From: CBDFGS01 sp965247255
GTDB lineage: Bacteria > Chloroflexota > Dehalococcoidia > Lucifugimonadales > CAUZJF01
Direction: 5' to 3'
Length of the DNA: 64,000 nt
NCBI GenBank assembly: GCA_965247255.1
Contig: CBDFGS010000010.1
Span: forward strand, 310,001 to 374,000
The notes under the pieces were generated by a model, which was given only the letters and a program-made list of their open reading frames with translations, ran no database searches and was not told the origin of the DNA. Position numbers and translations under genes: made by a program. Numbering within the stretch: position 1 is the stretch's first letter; every line of letters begins with the position of its first letter. Below are positions 20,295 through 29,142 of this stretch, in pieces.

Positions 20295-23200
20295 TTGAGG
20301 CTTAGATACCAAGTAATCGCGGCGGCATTCATTATGGCCGCCGCCGCCCTCTTCATCACGCCAGCGGCGGCCGTTCCCGGTCAGCCTCTAAGGCTCTACG
20401 GCACGGCAACCTCGCCCACTACGGACCCAGCAGTCGTCGCAACCATCCCCAGTGTTAGCTGCGTGGCGGCTGTACCGTCCAGTGGGGGACGGTACGGTGC
20501 TGTTCCGAACGTTATGGATGTGCCAGGAGACGACAACGACACGCCAGACAGCAAGGAAGGCGCCGTCGACGCAGACATAATCACTGTCTTCATCGACCCC
20601 GGCCAGGCTACGAGCACCTCGTTCCCGGCGGGCGGAGGCGCACGAGAGATTAACGTCACCGCATCCACCTCACAGTTCTTGACCATCGACCTGACGGCTG
20701 CGGCATCACTCAACGTGGTGACGGCAAGCGGAACGGTGAAGGACGGCACCGGTGCAGCGGTATCGGGCGCCGACGTGAACATTAAGTGGCAGGCGAGCGC
20801 CTCTGACTGCGGTACGGGCACGTCGGTTGGCACTGGCGCATTCTCGTTCAGCCGCGCTTACGGCGAGACGGGTTCCTTTACGGTTACCGCCGTCGCATAC
20901 AAGTCCGGCTACGCGGCGGCGCTGGCGACCAAGAGCGTTACGATCACCATCGTGACGGTAACGCCAACACCCACGGCGGGACCAGGTTTCCCTGGGTTCC
21001 CGGGGTTCCCGCAGCCTAGCCCTACGCCCGTCCCACCGGGGGTGTTCTTCCCACCGATCCTCGGCACTCCAACGCCACTACCGACCGCCACCCCGATTCC
21101 GGCAGGCGACATCGTGGCCGGAGGCGCTGATTCAGGCGCGGCATTGATCGCAGCTGCCGCCGATAACATCACGTCCACGGCGTCCGTGTTGATCGAAGCC
21201 GTGGGCCTGAACAAGTCAGCGGCGGCGGCCGCCTTGTTGGCTGCGTTCGGCGAGAGCGCGAGCACGACCGCCGCGCTCATAAACGCCATAGCGCGACAAG
21301 ATCCCGCCGCGGCGGCATCCCTCATTGCCGAGGCGGCCAGAATCGACTCCGCCGTGGCAGGATTGGCGCTGGCCGCCGCCGCCTTGGTTGATCCCGACGC
21401 CGTAGCGGGTCTCCTGGCCCAGACAACGGCGGAGGACGAAGACGTGATGGCAGACGTCTTCGGCCAATCGGCTCTCTCGGACCCAGGGGCTACGGGCGTG
21501 GCGCTTGCTCGAGCGAGCGCCTTGAACGCGGGCAAGATCGGGAGCCTGATTGCCAAGGCTGCCAGAGATAATCCCGTGGCGATCGGAGGAGCGCTAGTCG
21601 CCGCCGGCATCGAGGACCCGGACTCCACCGGAGGTGCTGTCGCTTTCGCGGCGGTCGTGGACCCGAATTCTACGGGACAAGCCCTGGCCGAGGGCGCAGC
21701 CCTCGACTCGGAGTCCATCGGGAACGTGCTAGGCAAGTCCTCAGCGGACAACCCGAACGCTACGGGCAATGCCTTGATAGCGGGGGTCCAGAGAAAAGCG
21801 GGCGCTATCGGAGACTCTCTCAAAGTCGCTGGAAGGGGAAGGCCGGGAGACGTCGGCCTCGCTCTAGCCGCCGGCCCAGCCCAAGACCGCATCGCGCTAT
21901 CCCTGTTAGGCGCCACTTTGCCGGTTGCGCCGTGGGTGCCGGAGAATGCGCCAGCCGTTGGACCCGATCCTAATCAGCCGGGCAAGCAGTGGGCCGACGT
22001 GGGTTCTCCCGCGCCTATTGAAAACATCTTGGCCCAATTCGAAAGAGATATTCCTCAGGCGCTATTGACCATTGAAGATTTGATCGACCCGCCCGGTCCG
22101 TTGCCGTCGAACCTGAAGCTTAACGCCGTGATGAGCATCGAGCCCCAGGGATTCAATAGCGCCGACTTCACCTCGGCCCACACCACGATGTTCGTCGAGA
22201 AGAGCTGGCTGAACGCCAACCAGGTGCATGAGTGGTCGGTGTCGTTCCAGCGCTTCGACACCGAAAAGTCCACTTGGAAGCCAACGCTGGCCAAGCGGGT
22301 GCGGGAGGACACGACCAGAGTCTACTTTAGCGTCACGATCCCGGGGTTCTCCATCTGGGCCATTACGGGCAGTACGGAAGTACCCTCAGTGGACCTGCTT
22401 GTGGACAACTTGATTATCGTTCCGGCTGCTCCCAGACAGGGACAGCTTGTGTCCATCCAGGTCCAGGCGGCCAACCTGACCAACGAGCCAATCGAAAAGA
22501 GTCTGAGTGTTTGGTTGAACTCTCAGGTGGCCGAAACGATCATCGTGTCTCTCGAGGCCGGTCAGTCCAAGACCGCCGTCTTCAGGCTAACACCTGCCGC
22601 GGGCTCCTACAGCGTGCGCGTGGACCGGCTGCTGGCGACCTTCGATGTCGGGCAGCCCCTGCCTACGGTTACGCCGACTCCCACGCCCACAATTACGCCG
22701 ACTCCGACGAACACTCCCACTTCAACGGCCACGCCCACCATCACGCCGACTCCACCGACGCCTCCGCCGCCGCCAACACCGCGGCCGCCGGTTACCGTGA
22801 TCCCTCCTACGGTAACCCGCACACCGACGCCAACGGCCACCGCTCCACCGCCGCCGCCGACCCCGAGGCCGCCGGCTACCCCGCGCCCGGAGGACACGCC
22901 AAGGCCGGAGGACACGCCGACACCGGTACCCACCGAGATAATTGATACCCCTACGCCTACTCCTACCGCTGAGCCTCCCGTCGAAGAGGCACCGACGGCG
23001 GAGCGGGAAAAGGGCCCCGGACGGTTGATCGGCATGCTTCTTGGGTTCCTGGGAGCGCTGGCCGTTATAGCCGTGGCGGGGGCCTCATATCTGAAGGGCA
23101 GAGGCACGCCACCGTCGCCAAGGTCGCCGGTCGAGCCCGAGCCAGATGAGGCCGACGGGGAGGAAGAGCCCGAGGATGAGGCGCCTTCGACTGACGAGCC

Positions 23201-23414
23201 TGCGTCGGAAGAAGGACCCGAGGCCGGCGAGCTTCCAACGGAAGACACGGCCGCGGAGGCAGAGGAGCCTGGGTCCGGGCCGACGCCTGCCGAAGAGGAG
23301 CCCTCAGACGAGGAGCAACCGCAGGCAGAGGACGATACCGCTAACGCCGAAGAGCCCGATACTGGCGCCACCGACCGAGGTCCGGATGAAACCCGCGGGC
23401 CACGCGCGACCTAG
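20295..23414 (+). CDS. Membrane-anchored Ala-rich repeat surface protein
   Basis: A 1039-residue exported protein with a TTG start. The signal peptide (about 1-27) ends near AAAVPGQ. A folded N-terminal part (about 28-215) includes a carboxypeptidase-regulatory/SD-repeat-like segment (ASGTVKDGTGAAVSGADV). A Pro-rich linker follows, then a long alpha-helical region (about 270-540) of Ala-rich repeats of about 12-15 residues (LIAAAADN, ALLAAFGESAS, GSLIAKAARDNP). After that come a PGF/CARDB-like beta domain (about 690-770, VDLLVDNLIIVPAAP), a Thr-Pro spacer (about 790-900), one membrane helix (about 910-930) and a very acidic cytoplasmic tail of about 100 residues. The layout fits a cell-surface protein tethered by its C-terminus. 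I know no close family. Confidence 0.85.
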   Translation: MRLRYQVIAAAFIMAAAALFITPAAAVPGQPLRLYGTATSPTTDPAVVATIPSVSCVAAVPSSGGRYGAVPNVMDVPGDDNDTPDSKEGAVDADIITVFIDPGQATSTSFPAGGGAREINVTASTSQFLTIDLTAAASLNVVTASGTVKDGTGAAVSGADVNIKWQASASDCGTGTSVGTGAFSFSRAYGETGSFTVTAVAYKSGYAAALATKSVTITIVTVTPTPTAGPGFPGFPGFPQPSPTPVPPGVFFPPILGTPTPLPTATPIPAGDIVAGGADSGAALIAAAADNITSTASVLIEAVGLNKSAAAAALLAAFGESASTTAALINAIARQDPAAAASLIAEAARIDSAVAGLALAAAALVDPDAVAGLLAQTTAEDEDVMADVFGQSALSDPGATGVALARASALNAGKIGSLIAKAARDNPVAIGGALVAAGIEDPDSTGGAVAFAAVVDPNSTGQALAEGAALDSESIGNVLGKSSADNPNATGNALIAGVQRKAGAIGDSLKVAGRGRPGDVGLALAAGPAQDRIALSLLGATLPVAPWVPENAPAVGPDPNQPGKQWADVGSPAPIENILAQFERDIPQALLTIEDLIDPPGPLPSNLKLNAVMSIEPQGFNSADFTSAHTTMFVEKSWLNANQVHEWSVSFQRFDTEKSTWKPTLAKRVREDTTRVYFSVTIPGFSIWAITGSTEVPSVDLLVDNLIIVPAAPRQGQLVSIQVQAANLTNEPIEKSLSVWLNSQVAETIIVSLEAGQSKTAVFRLTPAAGSYSVRVDRLLATFDVGQPLPTVTPTPTPTITPTPTNTPTSTATPTITPTPPTPPPPPTPRPPVTVIPPTVTRTPTPTATAPPPPPTPRPPATPRPEDTPRPEDTPTPVPTEIIDTPTPTPTAEPPVEEAPTAEREKGPGRLIGMLLGFLGALAVIAVAGASYLKGRGTPPSPRSPVEPEPDEADGEEEPEDEAPSTDEPASEEGPEAGELPTEDTAAEAEEPGSGPTPAEEEPSDEEQPQAEDDTANAEEPDTGATDRGPDETRGPRAT

Positions 23415-23732
23415 ACACAGGCGTTTGATCTAAGACCAACAGCCACGCGCCCCTCTCTCTCAGTCGCACTCCCCCGGAGGCCCGAGCCTTCCTCTCAACG
23501 TCTTCGTTATGTGGGGACGGGCGCTTTCTATATGTTTGCGGGCGTAGTGCCTCACAGCGGCTTAACGAAGCCGCGCAGAGACATGTGCCTACGTTTGACA
23601 CCCTGAGACAGCGCGGAATATAATCGCTGATAACCCTGCCCGTTGGGAGGGATGGCGTACGCATGTCTTCAGCGCGCACTGAAGTCGGCGGAGGCCCGCT
23701 CTGCGCGGTCTGGGCGTAAGGAGGAGTCTCGG

Positions 23733-24572
23733 GTGACGGTTCCCACCGATGAAGTGGTCCTTATTATAGAGGGGGGAGCGGATAGCGAGACCATACCGCT
23801 TCAGGGGCGCTCCATCACGATGGGCCGCCAATCGTCTAATGACGTGGTAGTGGCTGAGCCTGGGGTCTCGCGGAAGCATGCCGAGCTAGCGGACTCACAA
23901 GGCATGTTTGTCATAAGGGACCTGAAGAGCACCAATGGGACATTCGTAAACAGCAAGAAGATAGACGAGGGCGACTACCATCTGCAGGACGGCGATAGCA
24001 TACGGCTTGGGGCAAGTAAGGTCACTTACACTTTCCACAACCCGATGGCGAGCACTCTGGCTATCACTTTAGAACAACCGGCGATAGGGGATGCTGAACA
24101 GCCCATCGGTGAGCGCGAATCGCCCGCCACCATGATCACGGAATTACCTGCGTTAGGAGAGACGGAGAACCAAGAGCAGGAGACCTACGAGGGTGCCGTG
24201 AGGCTGAGCGTTCGAGCAGATGGGAACGTCGGACTCGTGGTAAGCTTCGTGCAAAAGCTCCAGCAGAACTCCGAATTCAGGCTACACCGGATGGCCAACA
24301 ATCGCGACGGCTCTACAGATGTCTGGCTGGCCCTCAGGCAACCCATCCCCCTTCGAGGGATACTTGGCGAGATGGCGGGCGTGTCAGAGATTAAACCGTC
24401 GAAAGGTGATGGTCCAGCGCCGGGCAGCGATGAGAATCCTCTTTCGGTGCTGCTCGGCGGAGGCGACGACCCATCCGGCGATACCGCCCAGTTGGTCCCG
24501 TGCGTGAGCTGCAAGGAGCCGCTCCCGCCCGGGACACCCGTTTGTCCCAGCTGCGGTAAGACGCAGGCCTAA
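23733..24572 (+). CDS. FHA-domain protein with C-terminal zinc ribbon
   Basis: 279 residues from a GTG at 23733, supported by AAGGAGGAG at 23718-23726 with 6-nt spacing (the open frame extends to 23643 without a ribosome site). The N-terminal FHA phosphothreonine-binding domain (about 20-95) shows GRQSSNDVVV, SRKHAEL and STNGTFVN, which are the canonical phosphopeptide-binding loops. The middle (about 150-220) is unassigned. The C-terminus is a CxxC...CxxC zinc ribbon (CVSCKEPLPPGTPVCPSCGK). It probably reads Ser/Thr phosphorylation at the membrane or in the cytoplasm. No kinase gene is adjacent. It lies between surface-protein genes on the same strand. Confidence 0.85.
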   Translation: MTVPTDEVVLIIEGGADSETIPLQGRSITMGRQSSNDVVVAEPGVSRKHAELADSQGMFVIRDLKSTNGTFVNSKKIDEGDYHLQDGDSIRLGASKVTYTFHNPMASTLAITLEQPAIGDAEQPIGERESPATMITELPALGETENQEQETYEGAVRLSVRADGNVGLVVSFVQKLQQNSEFRLHRMANNRDGSTDVWLALRQPIPLRGILGEMAGVSEIKPSKGDGPAPGSDENPLSVLLGGGDDPSGDTAQLVPCVSCKEPLPPGTPVCPSCGKTQA

Positions 24573-24972
24573 ACCGCTTCTGATCTGGCTCTCATTGCCG
24601 GACTCCCCCCGATTCCCTCCCTGCAGTCGACTTCGGCTTCCCTCGTAGGGCACCCAAGCGTCTACGTGCGTCAAGTCGCGCCTTCGCCCCCCTCTACACC
24701 GTCAAAGCCACCGCTCATCCTCAAGCGCCACGAGTACCCCGTCCAGCACCATGGCAGGTACTTGACACCGTATCAAGCCCTCGTGACAATGGACTTAGAG
24801 AGCACTCCTATGTGAGAAGCGCCTTATCTCGCGGTCGCCACCGTATCATGCGCTCCATCCCTCAAACCCGCGGAGGTTAGAGCGCCGAACGCCCGGCGAC
24901 AAGAACGTCTACCTCCAAAACGGCGGCCGCCGTTTTGCCGAATGAAATGCGAGCCTGTGGAAAGACCAAACA
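24573..24972. other. 400-bp intergenic region with promoter and palindrome
   Basis: No coding frame stands out. TTGACA (24762-24767), 17 nt and GACAAT (24785-24790) form a plausible promoter for the downstream pseudopilin genes. AAAACGGCGGCCGCCGTTTT (24917-24936) is a perfect 20-bp palindrome in the resulting leader. It could be an attenuator or an operator. Confidence 0.5.
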
Positions 24973-25428
24973 TTGAAAGGCATCAAGCCTAGGTACATCA
25001 TCGGCCTTACGCGCCGGCTAATCGGCGTGGACCGGCCCTGGCTACGGCTGGTGGTGGACCGCCGGGCCGCGCTACTCATCGAGACCATGGTCGCCGCATC
25101 GATAATGACGACCCTCTCAATCGTCACGCTGGCCGGTCTTTCGACCACGCAGACGGCTCGTGTGATTGTCGAGTCACAGGCTGAAACAGAATTCCTGGCT
25201 CGAAACCAGATGGAGGCCATATTCCAGCGCGCCTTCAAGGCGCCTTCGCTGACCAGCACCGTCTCTTACACCTCGGTCACGAATACGAAGTCAGGGTACA
25301 CCGTAACCAACACGGTGCAGCCAATAACAGCCGCAAGCACGGACGCGAAAATCTCGAAGATAGTCGTGACTATCGCCAGGGACGGAGTGACGTTGCTGGA
25401 GCTGGAGACTATCAGGGCGAACGATTAG
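24973..25428 (+). CDS. Type IV pilin-like (pseudopilin) protein, PilV/GspI-like
   Basis: 151 residues with a TTG start. A cytoplasmic leader of about 33 residues ends in a prepilin-peptidase-like site, A followed by ALLIETMVAASIMTTL. The Glu at +5 of the mature N-terminus and about 20 hydrophobic residues are typical of class III signal peptides. The rest is a small beta-rich periplasmic domain. It is followed after 3 bp by a second pseudopilin and then a PilX-like gene, so it belongs to a pilus or secretion minor-pilin operon. No ATPase or prepilin peptidase is in the window. Confidence 0.8.
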   Translation: MKGIKPRYIIGLTRRLIGVDRPWLRLVVDRRAALLIETMVAASIMTTLSIVTLAGLSTTQTARVIVESQAETEFLARNQMEAIFQRAFKAPSLTSTVSYTSVTNTKSGYTVTNTVQPITAASTDAKISKIVVTIARDGVTLLELETIRAND

Positions 25429-25431
25429 GAC

Positions 25432-25947
25432 ATGTTACCCCGCCGATTGAAGATCGCCATAAGGCAAACACTCACAGACCCAGCGGCATTCACCTTGATG
25501 GAGATGGTAGTCGCCGCATTCCTAATGGCGGTGATTATGTCGATGCTGACCCCCGCGACCTTTCAAATCCTGGCGCTTCAACGCAACTGGCGGGACGATA
25601 TGGTCGCCACCAAGGAGCTCAGGAACGGCGGCGCCTGGTTCGCGCGCGACGCGCTCAACACCATGACGAGCACCCTAACTGACCTTGAGCCGGCAACGAG
25701 CACGGTCACTCTGTACTGGAGAAGTGTCCTTGGGGGGTCTCAGGAGGTCACTTATAGCCTTACGGGCACCAAACCGTACAAATTGCAGCGGGAGATCAAT
25801 GGAGTCTCACATCCGGTGGCGAAACACGTAGAGTCGGTCAGTTTCAAGCGCGCCGGTAAGGTAATAACGTTCTCGCTGGAGGTCAACGCCTCCGAGGACA
25901 AGACCATAACCACCACGCTCAACACCTTCATGAGGAATATGAAATGA
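25432..25947 (+). CDS. Pseudopilin, PilW/GspJ-like
   Basis: 171 residues. The prepilin-like motif AFTLMEMVVAAFLMAVIMSML near residues 20-40 (a variant of GFTLIE with Ala at the cleavage position) is followed by a helix and a beta-rich domain (VTLYWRSVLGG, VSFKRAGKVITFSLEV) resembling type II pseudopilins. It starts 3 bp after the preceding pseudopilin and overlaps the next gene by 4 bp (ATGA). The three are almost certainly co-translated. Confidence 0.82.
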   Translation: MLPRRLKIAIRQTLTDPAAFTLMEMVVAAFLMAVIMSMLTPATFQILALQRNWRDDMVATKELRNGGAWFARDALNTMTSTLTDLEPATSTVTLYWRSVLGGSQEVTYSLTGTKPYKLQREINGVSHPVAKHVESVSFKRAGKVITFSLEVNASEDKTITTTLNTFMRNMK

Positions 25948-27426
25948 GAGTGCGGCCCTTACGCACCCAGCGCGGCCAGGCCATGGTGGCGGTCTTGGCG
26001 TTCATGGTGCTCTCGGTGCCGTTCGTAACCTCCGCGCTGGCGTTCAGCAGCGCTCTTGCAGTCGACTCGAGGATCAAGATCGATCTGCTTAAGAGCCAGT
26101 ACTCCGCGCTCGGCGCACAGCAGTTTATACGCCACATGCTGGTGGGCGCGCCGGGCGCAACTACGACTGTGATCACCATCAACAACACCACGGTGACCAG
26201 CACGGTGGTCAAGCTGCTTCCTCCTCCGGGTACCGTGCCATTCATCTCGCCCAAAGGCCGGCTGCTGGCATCCAAAACGGTGACCCCGACCTCGGCGGGT
26301 ACCAGTACTGCTGTGACCTACACCATCACAGTGCTGAACACCAAGGACGCCACGCTGGAACTGACGAAGATCGTCGACACCCTCCCAGACGGCTTCACGT
26401 ACGTCTCCAGCACGTCCGTCCTCAAGGACAAGGACGGCGCCACCGTCAGCACAGCCGAGCCTTCCGTCAAGGCCACTGTGGACGACCAGGACCTGACGTG
26501 GACGGTACCGGCAAATACCGTACTACTACCCGGTGAGACCATGACTCTTGCCTTCCAGGCCACCACGGCCACGACCGCCGGCGTCTACTGCAATGAGACC
26601 TACCTCGAGCCCGGCGGTTGGGGGGTGAGCACCGGTAAGACGGCCAAGGTCACTGTGGGTTCGCCAACCGACCTATTGTGCAAGGGCCTGAACGTTTCGG
26701 TCTCCAAGACAGTCACACCGTCGGTCCAGACCGGTAATACCACGACCACCTACACGTACATTATCGAGCTTGTTAACGAAGGGACCGAGGCAGTGGACGT
26801 AACGGAGATCAGGGACGACCTCGAGAGCGGCTTCACCTACGTGCCCCTCTCCGTTTCCAGCTCACCGTCATCGTTCGCCTCTGCGATCTCAGCGATATCG
26901 GGGGGCGGTGAGCCTACTATAGATAGCAGCAGCAACGAGCTCACGTGGACATTCGCCACCAGCACGAAACTGGCTACGAGCACGACCTGGCGCCTGCAGT
27001 TCGAGGCCAAAGGCACGCTGGACTTCGGCTACTACGCCAACACTACCGAGGTCGAACTTGCGAGGATACAGTGGCTTGGCAACGCAATCGCCACAGCGTG
27101 CCTCACTAGCGAGGGATCTGCGGAGCTCACAATCTCGAATAACGACACAGTCGACTGCAATGTGTGGTCTCAAAACAGCGGAGTAGAAATAGGTAAGACC
27201 GGCACTGTCGTCGGCCACGTGATAAGCCAGGACGGTGAAGTCGAAGTCAAGCAGAATGGGACAGTGGAGGGCAATGTTTTTGCGTCCGGTGAGATCAACG
27301 TGCGTCAAGATGCCACTATCAAGGGCCACGTTATCAGTGGCGCAGACGTCTCGTTGGGGCAAGGGGCCGTAGTTGAAGGCGACGTGTGGACCACGGGCGA
27401 TGTTTTCATGTCTCAAAGCTCCTTAG
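25944..27426 (+). pseudogene. PilX-like DUF11/beta-solenoid protein, 5' part (IS-interrupted)
   Basis: The N-terminus (RTQRGQAMVAVLAFMVLSVPFVTSALAFSSA) is a PilX/TadE-like membrane anchor. Two DUF11-type repeats follow (LLASKTVTPTSAGTSTAVTYT near 26265 and LNVSVSKTVTPSVQTG near 26690), then Ig-like sequence. From about 27180 a bactofilin-like beta-solenoid begins (GTVVGHVISQDGEVEVKQ, rungs of about 18 residues). The frame is interrupted after MSQSSL at the CTTAG target of copy B. The next roughly 26 codons in the open frame are IS sequence. Repaired with the part after 29142, the protein would be about 1268 residues. The start overlaps the upstream pseudopilin. Confidence 0.85.
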
Positions 27427-29142
27427 CCCGAATCCACCGAAGGACACCGATGGACGGCGTGAGGAAAGCGGAAGGGGGGGTGAGGGAGCTACAGGGGAAA
27501 TAGCCTGGGTTCCATTTGGGGTAGGGAGGTCGGCGGACGGTCTTCATCGCCGCACAGGGGCCCCTATGGCCGTCTGCGGGAGCTGCGATGCGGGGGATGG
27601 CGAGAGAATACGCAGCAGGGAACTCTCTCGGACCGGGCTGGCGCGAGTCTGCGGGGATCTTCGGTTGTCCGGTGGGTGGGTCGCCGACGGTGCCGTCAGG
27701 CCGGGAGTGGAATGGCTCGCAGCCGGGCCAAGGCGCGGCTGAACTTCTCAGCCCAAGGCCAGCGATCCGGAAGATGCAGGGTCAACCGGCGTGCCGAGCG
27801 GGTGAGCCGTCCGGCTAGGGAGAAGAACCGCCGCCGGAGGGTCTTGGTGGTGGCTATCCGCTCTCCCAGACCGATCCGCGCCGTCCAGCGGGCCAGGTTG
27901 TGGGCCATCGTCTGGACGGCCAGCCAGGCGCCGTTGGCGGCGAAGCGGCCCGAGGGGAGATGGTTCAGCCCGACGCCGTACTTGAGGTCGCGTATGGCAT
28001 TCTCGATCTCGGCGTGGCGGCGATGGTCAGCCTCCAGTTCGAGCAACTCCCCGTCCCGGTCGGTGATGAAGCCGTGATAACTGTATTTGGCGAAGAGGGC
28101 CAGTTGGGAACCGGGCGTCGGCTTCACCCGCCGGACGATGAGCCGTACCGGCGCGGCGTCTGCCTCGGCCTGGAAGGGGGTGCAGGTGATCTCGGCCACA
28201 TCGGCGGCACCGTCCATCCAGTAAGGAATCGGCGTCCAGGCATCTTCGGGTATCGCCTCGATGAGATTGTGCAGGCTTTTGTGCTGGCGGATGGTGATGG
28301 AGTAGCGGACATTGATCCGGCGGCAGACGGCGACCACGGCGTGGGTATAGAAGCCGCTGTCGGCACGCATGGTGAGCTGCCCGCTGGCCCCGCCGTAGCG
28401 AACCCGGCTCACCGTTTCACGCAGGAAGTGGGCGGCGCCGCGAGCGGTGTTGGCCCGGCCCTCGCGCAGCCGGGCCATCAGCACGTCGCCTGTGCCGGCG
28501 GCGACGGCCAACAGCGGGTGATAGCCCCGCTTGCCGGTATAGCCGTGGTGGCGTGCGCCCTCCTTGGCCAGTCCGTAGGTCTCGCAGATGGTGGAGTCCA
28601 GGTCAATGGTCAGGGGCCCGTCGCCGGGTCCCGCCCCGGCCTGCCAAGCCCGGGCCAGCAACTCGCGGCTCACCCGGTCGAGTTGACGGACGTGGCCCCA
28701 CCGGAAGCTGCGCAGGAAGGTGCCCAGGGTGGATGGCGCCTTCACCGTGCCGCCCAGGGTGCTGGCCGTCCCCCCGGTGCGCAACACATCGGCGTCGTCA
28801 ATGCAGTCGCCCCCAGCCAGCGCAGACGCCACCAGCGTCATCATCTTGTCGCTCGTGTTCGCCCGCCCCGGGGCATCGCCCAGGTCGAGGCGCTGCCGGA
28901 CGAGTTCGGGCAGGCCGAGGTGCCGCGCCAGGGTGGCCGGAAGGAGCAGCCCGGCATTGGCCACCAAGCGGCGGTCGTCGAAGGTGATTTGGATTCGGTC
29001 GGGGTGGTTGCGTGGCAGCATCTATTGGGTGCTCCTTTTCCAGGGTCTGTTTTTTGCTACAAAACCATTATCCCAGAAGCACAGGAGCACCTTCTTGCTG
29101 CTTCAGGACGCTAACCCGACGCCCTCCTTCGGTGGATTCGGG
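27427..29142 (-). mobile_element. IS1380-family insertion sequence, copy B
   Basis: A 1716-bp element with the same CCCGAATCCACCGA ends as copy A but opposite orientation. It is flanked by CTTAG on both sides (27422-27426 and 29143-29147). Deleting the element plus one CTTAG (1721 bp) joins frame to frame as MSQSSL-VKGNVTAGG, which continues the solenoid repeat. This again fixes both ends exactly. Confidence 0.95.
27696..29021 (-). CDS. IS1380-family transposase (copy B)
   Basis: A 441-residue DDE transposase with the same motif order as copy A (TIDLDSTICETYG, MRADSGFYTHAVV, HAEIENAIRDLKYG). Scattered substitutions, such as RQRLDLGDAPGRANTSDK against RKHLDLGGAPGRANTGDK, show it has diverged by roughly a tenth of its residues. 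An AAGGAG precedes the ATG. The frame is intact and probably active or recently active. Confidence 0.93.
   Translation of the reverse strand: MLPRNHPDRIQITFDDRRLVANAGLLLPATLARHLGLPELVRQRLDLGDAPGRANTSDKMMTLVASALAGGDCIDDADVLRTGGTASTLGGTVKAPSTLGTFLRSFRWGHVRQLDRVSRELLARAWQAGAGPGDGPLTIDLDSTICETYGLAKEGARHHGYTGKRGYHPLLAVAAGTGDVLMARLREGRANTARGAAHFLRETVSRVRYGGASGQLTMRADSGFYTHAVVAVCRRINVRYSITIRQHKSLHNLIEAIPEDAWTPIPYWMDGAADVAEITCTPFQAEADAAPVRLIVRRVKPTPGSQLALFAKYSYHGFITDRDGELLELEADHRRHAEIENAIRDLKYGVGLNHLPSGRFAANGAWLAVQTMAHNLARWTARIGLGERIATTKTLRRRFFSLAGRLTRSARRLTLHLPDRWPWAEKFSRALARLRAIPLPA

Noticed and set aside
20909..21916. A 335-residue antisense frame in the Ala-rich protein gene
   Set aside because: Ala-rich codons read backward give another open frame. 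Nothing supports expression.
27900..29114. A 404-residue open frame on the + strand inside IS copy B
   Set aside because: It is the mirror of the minus-strand transposase, made possible by high GC and codon bias. It has no motif and no ribosome site.
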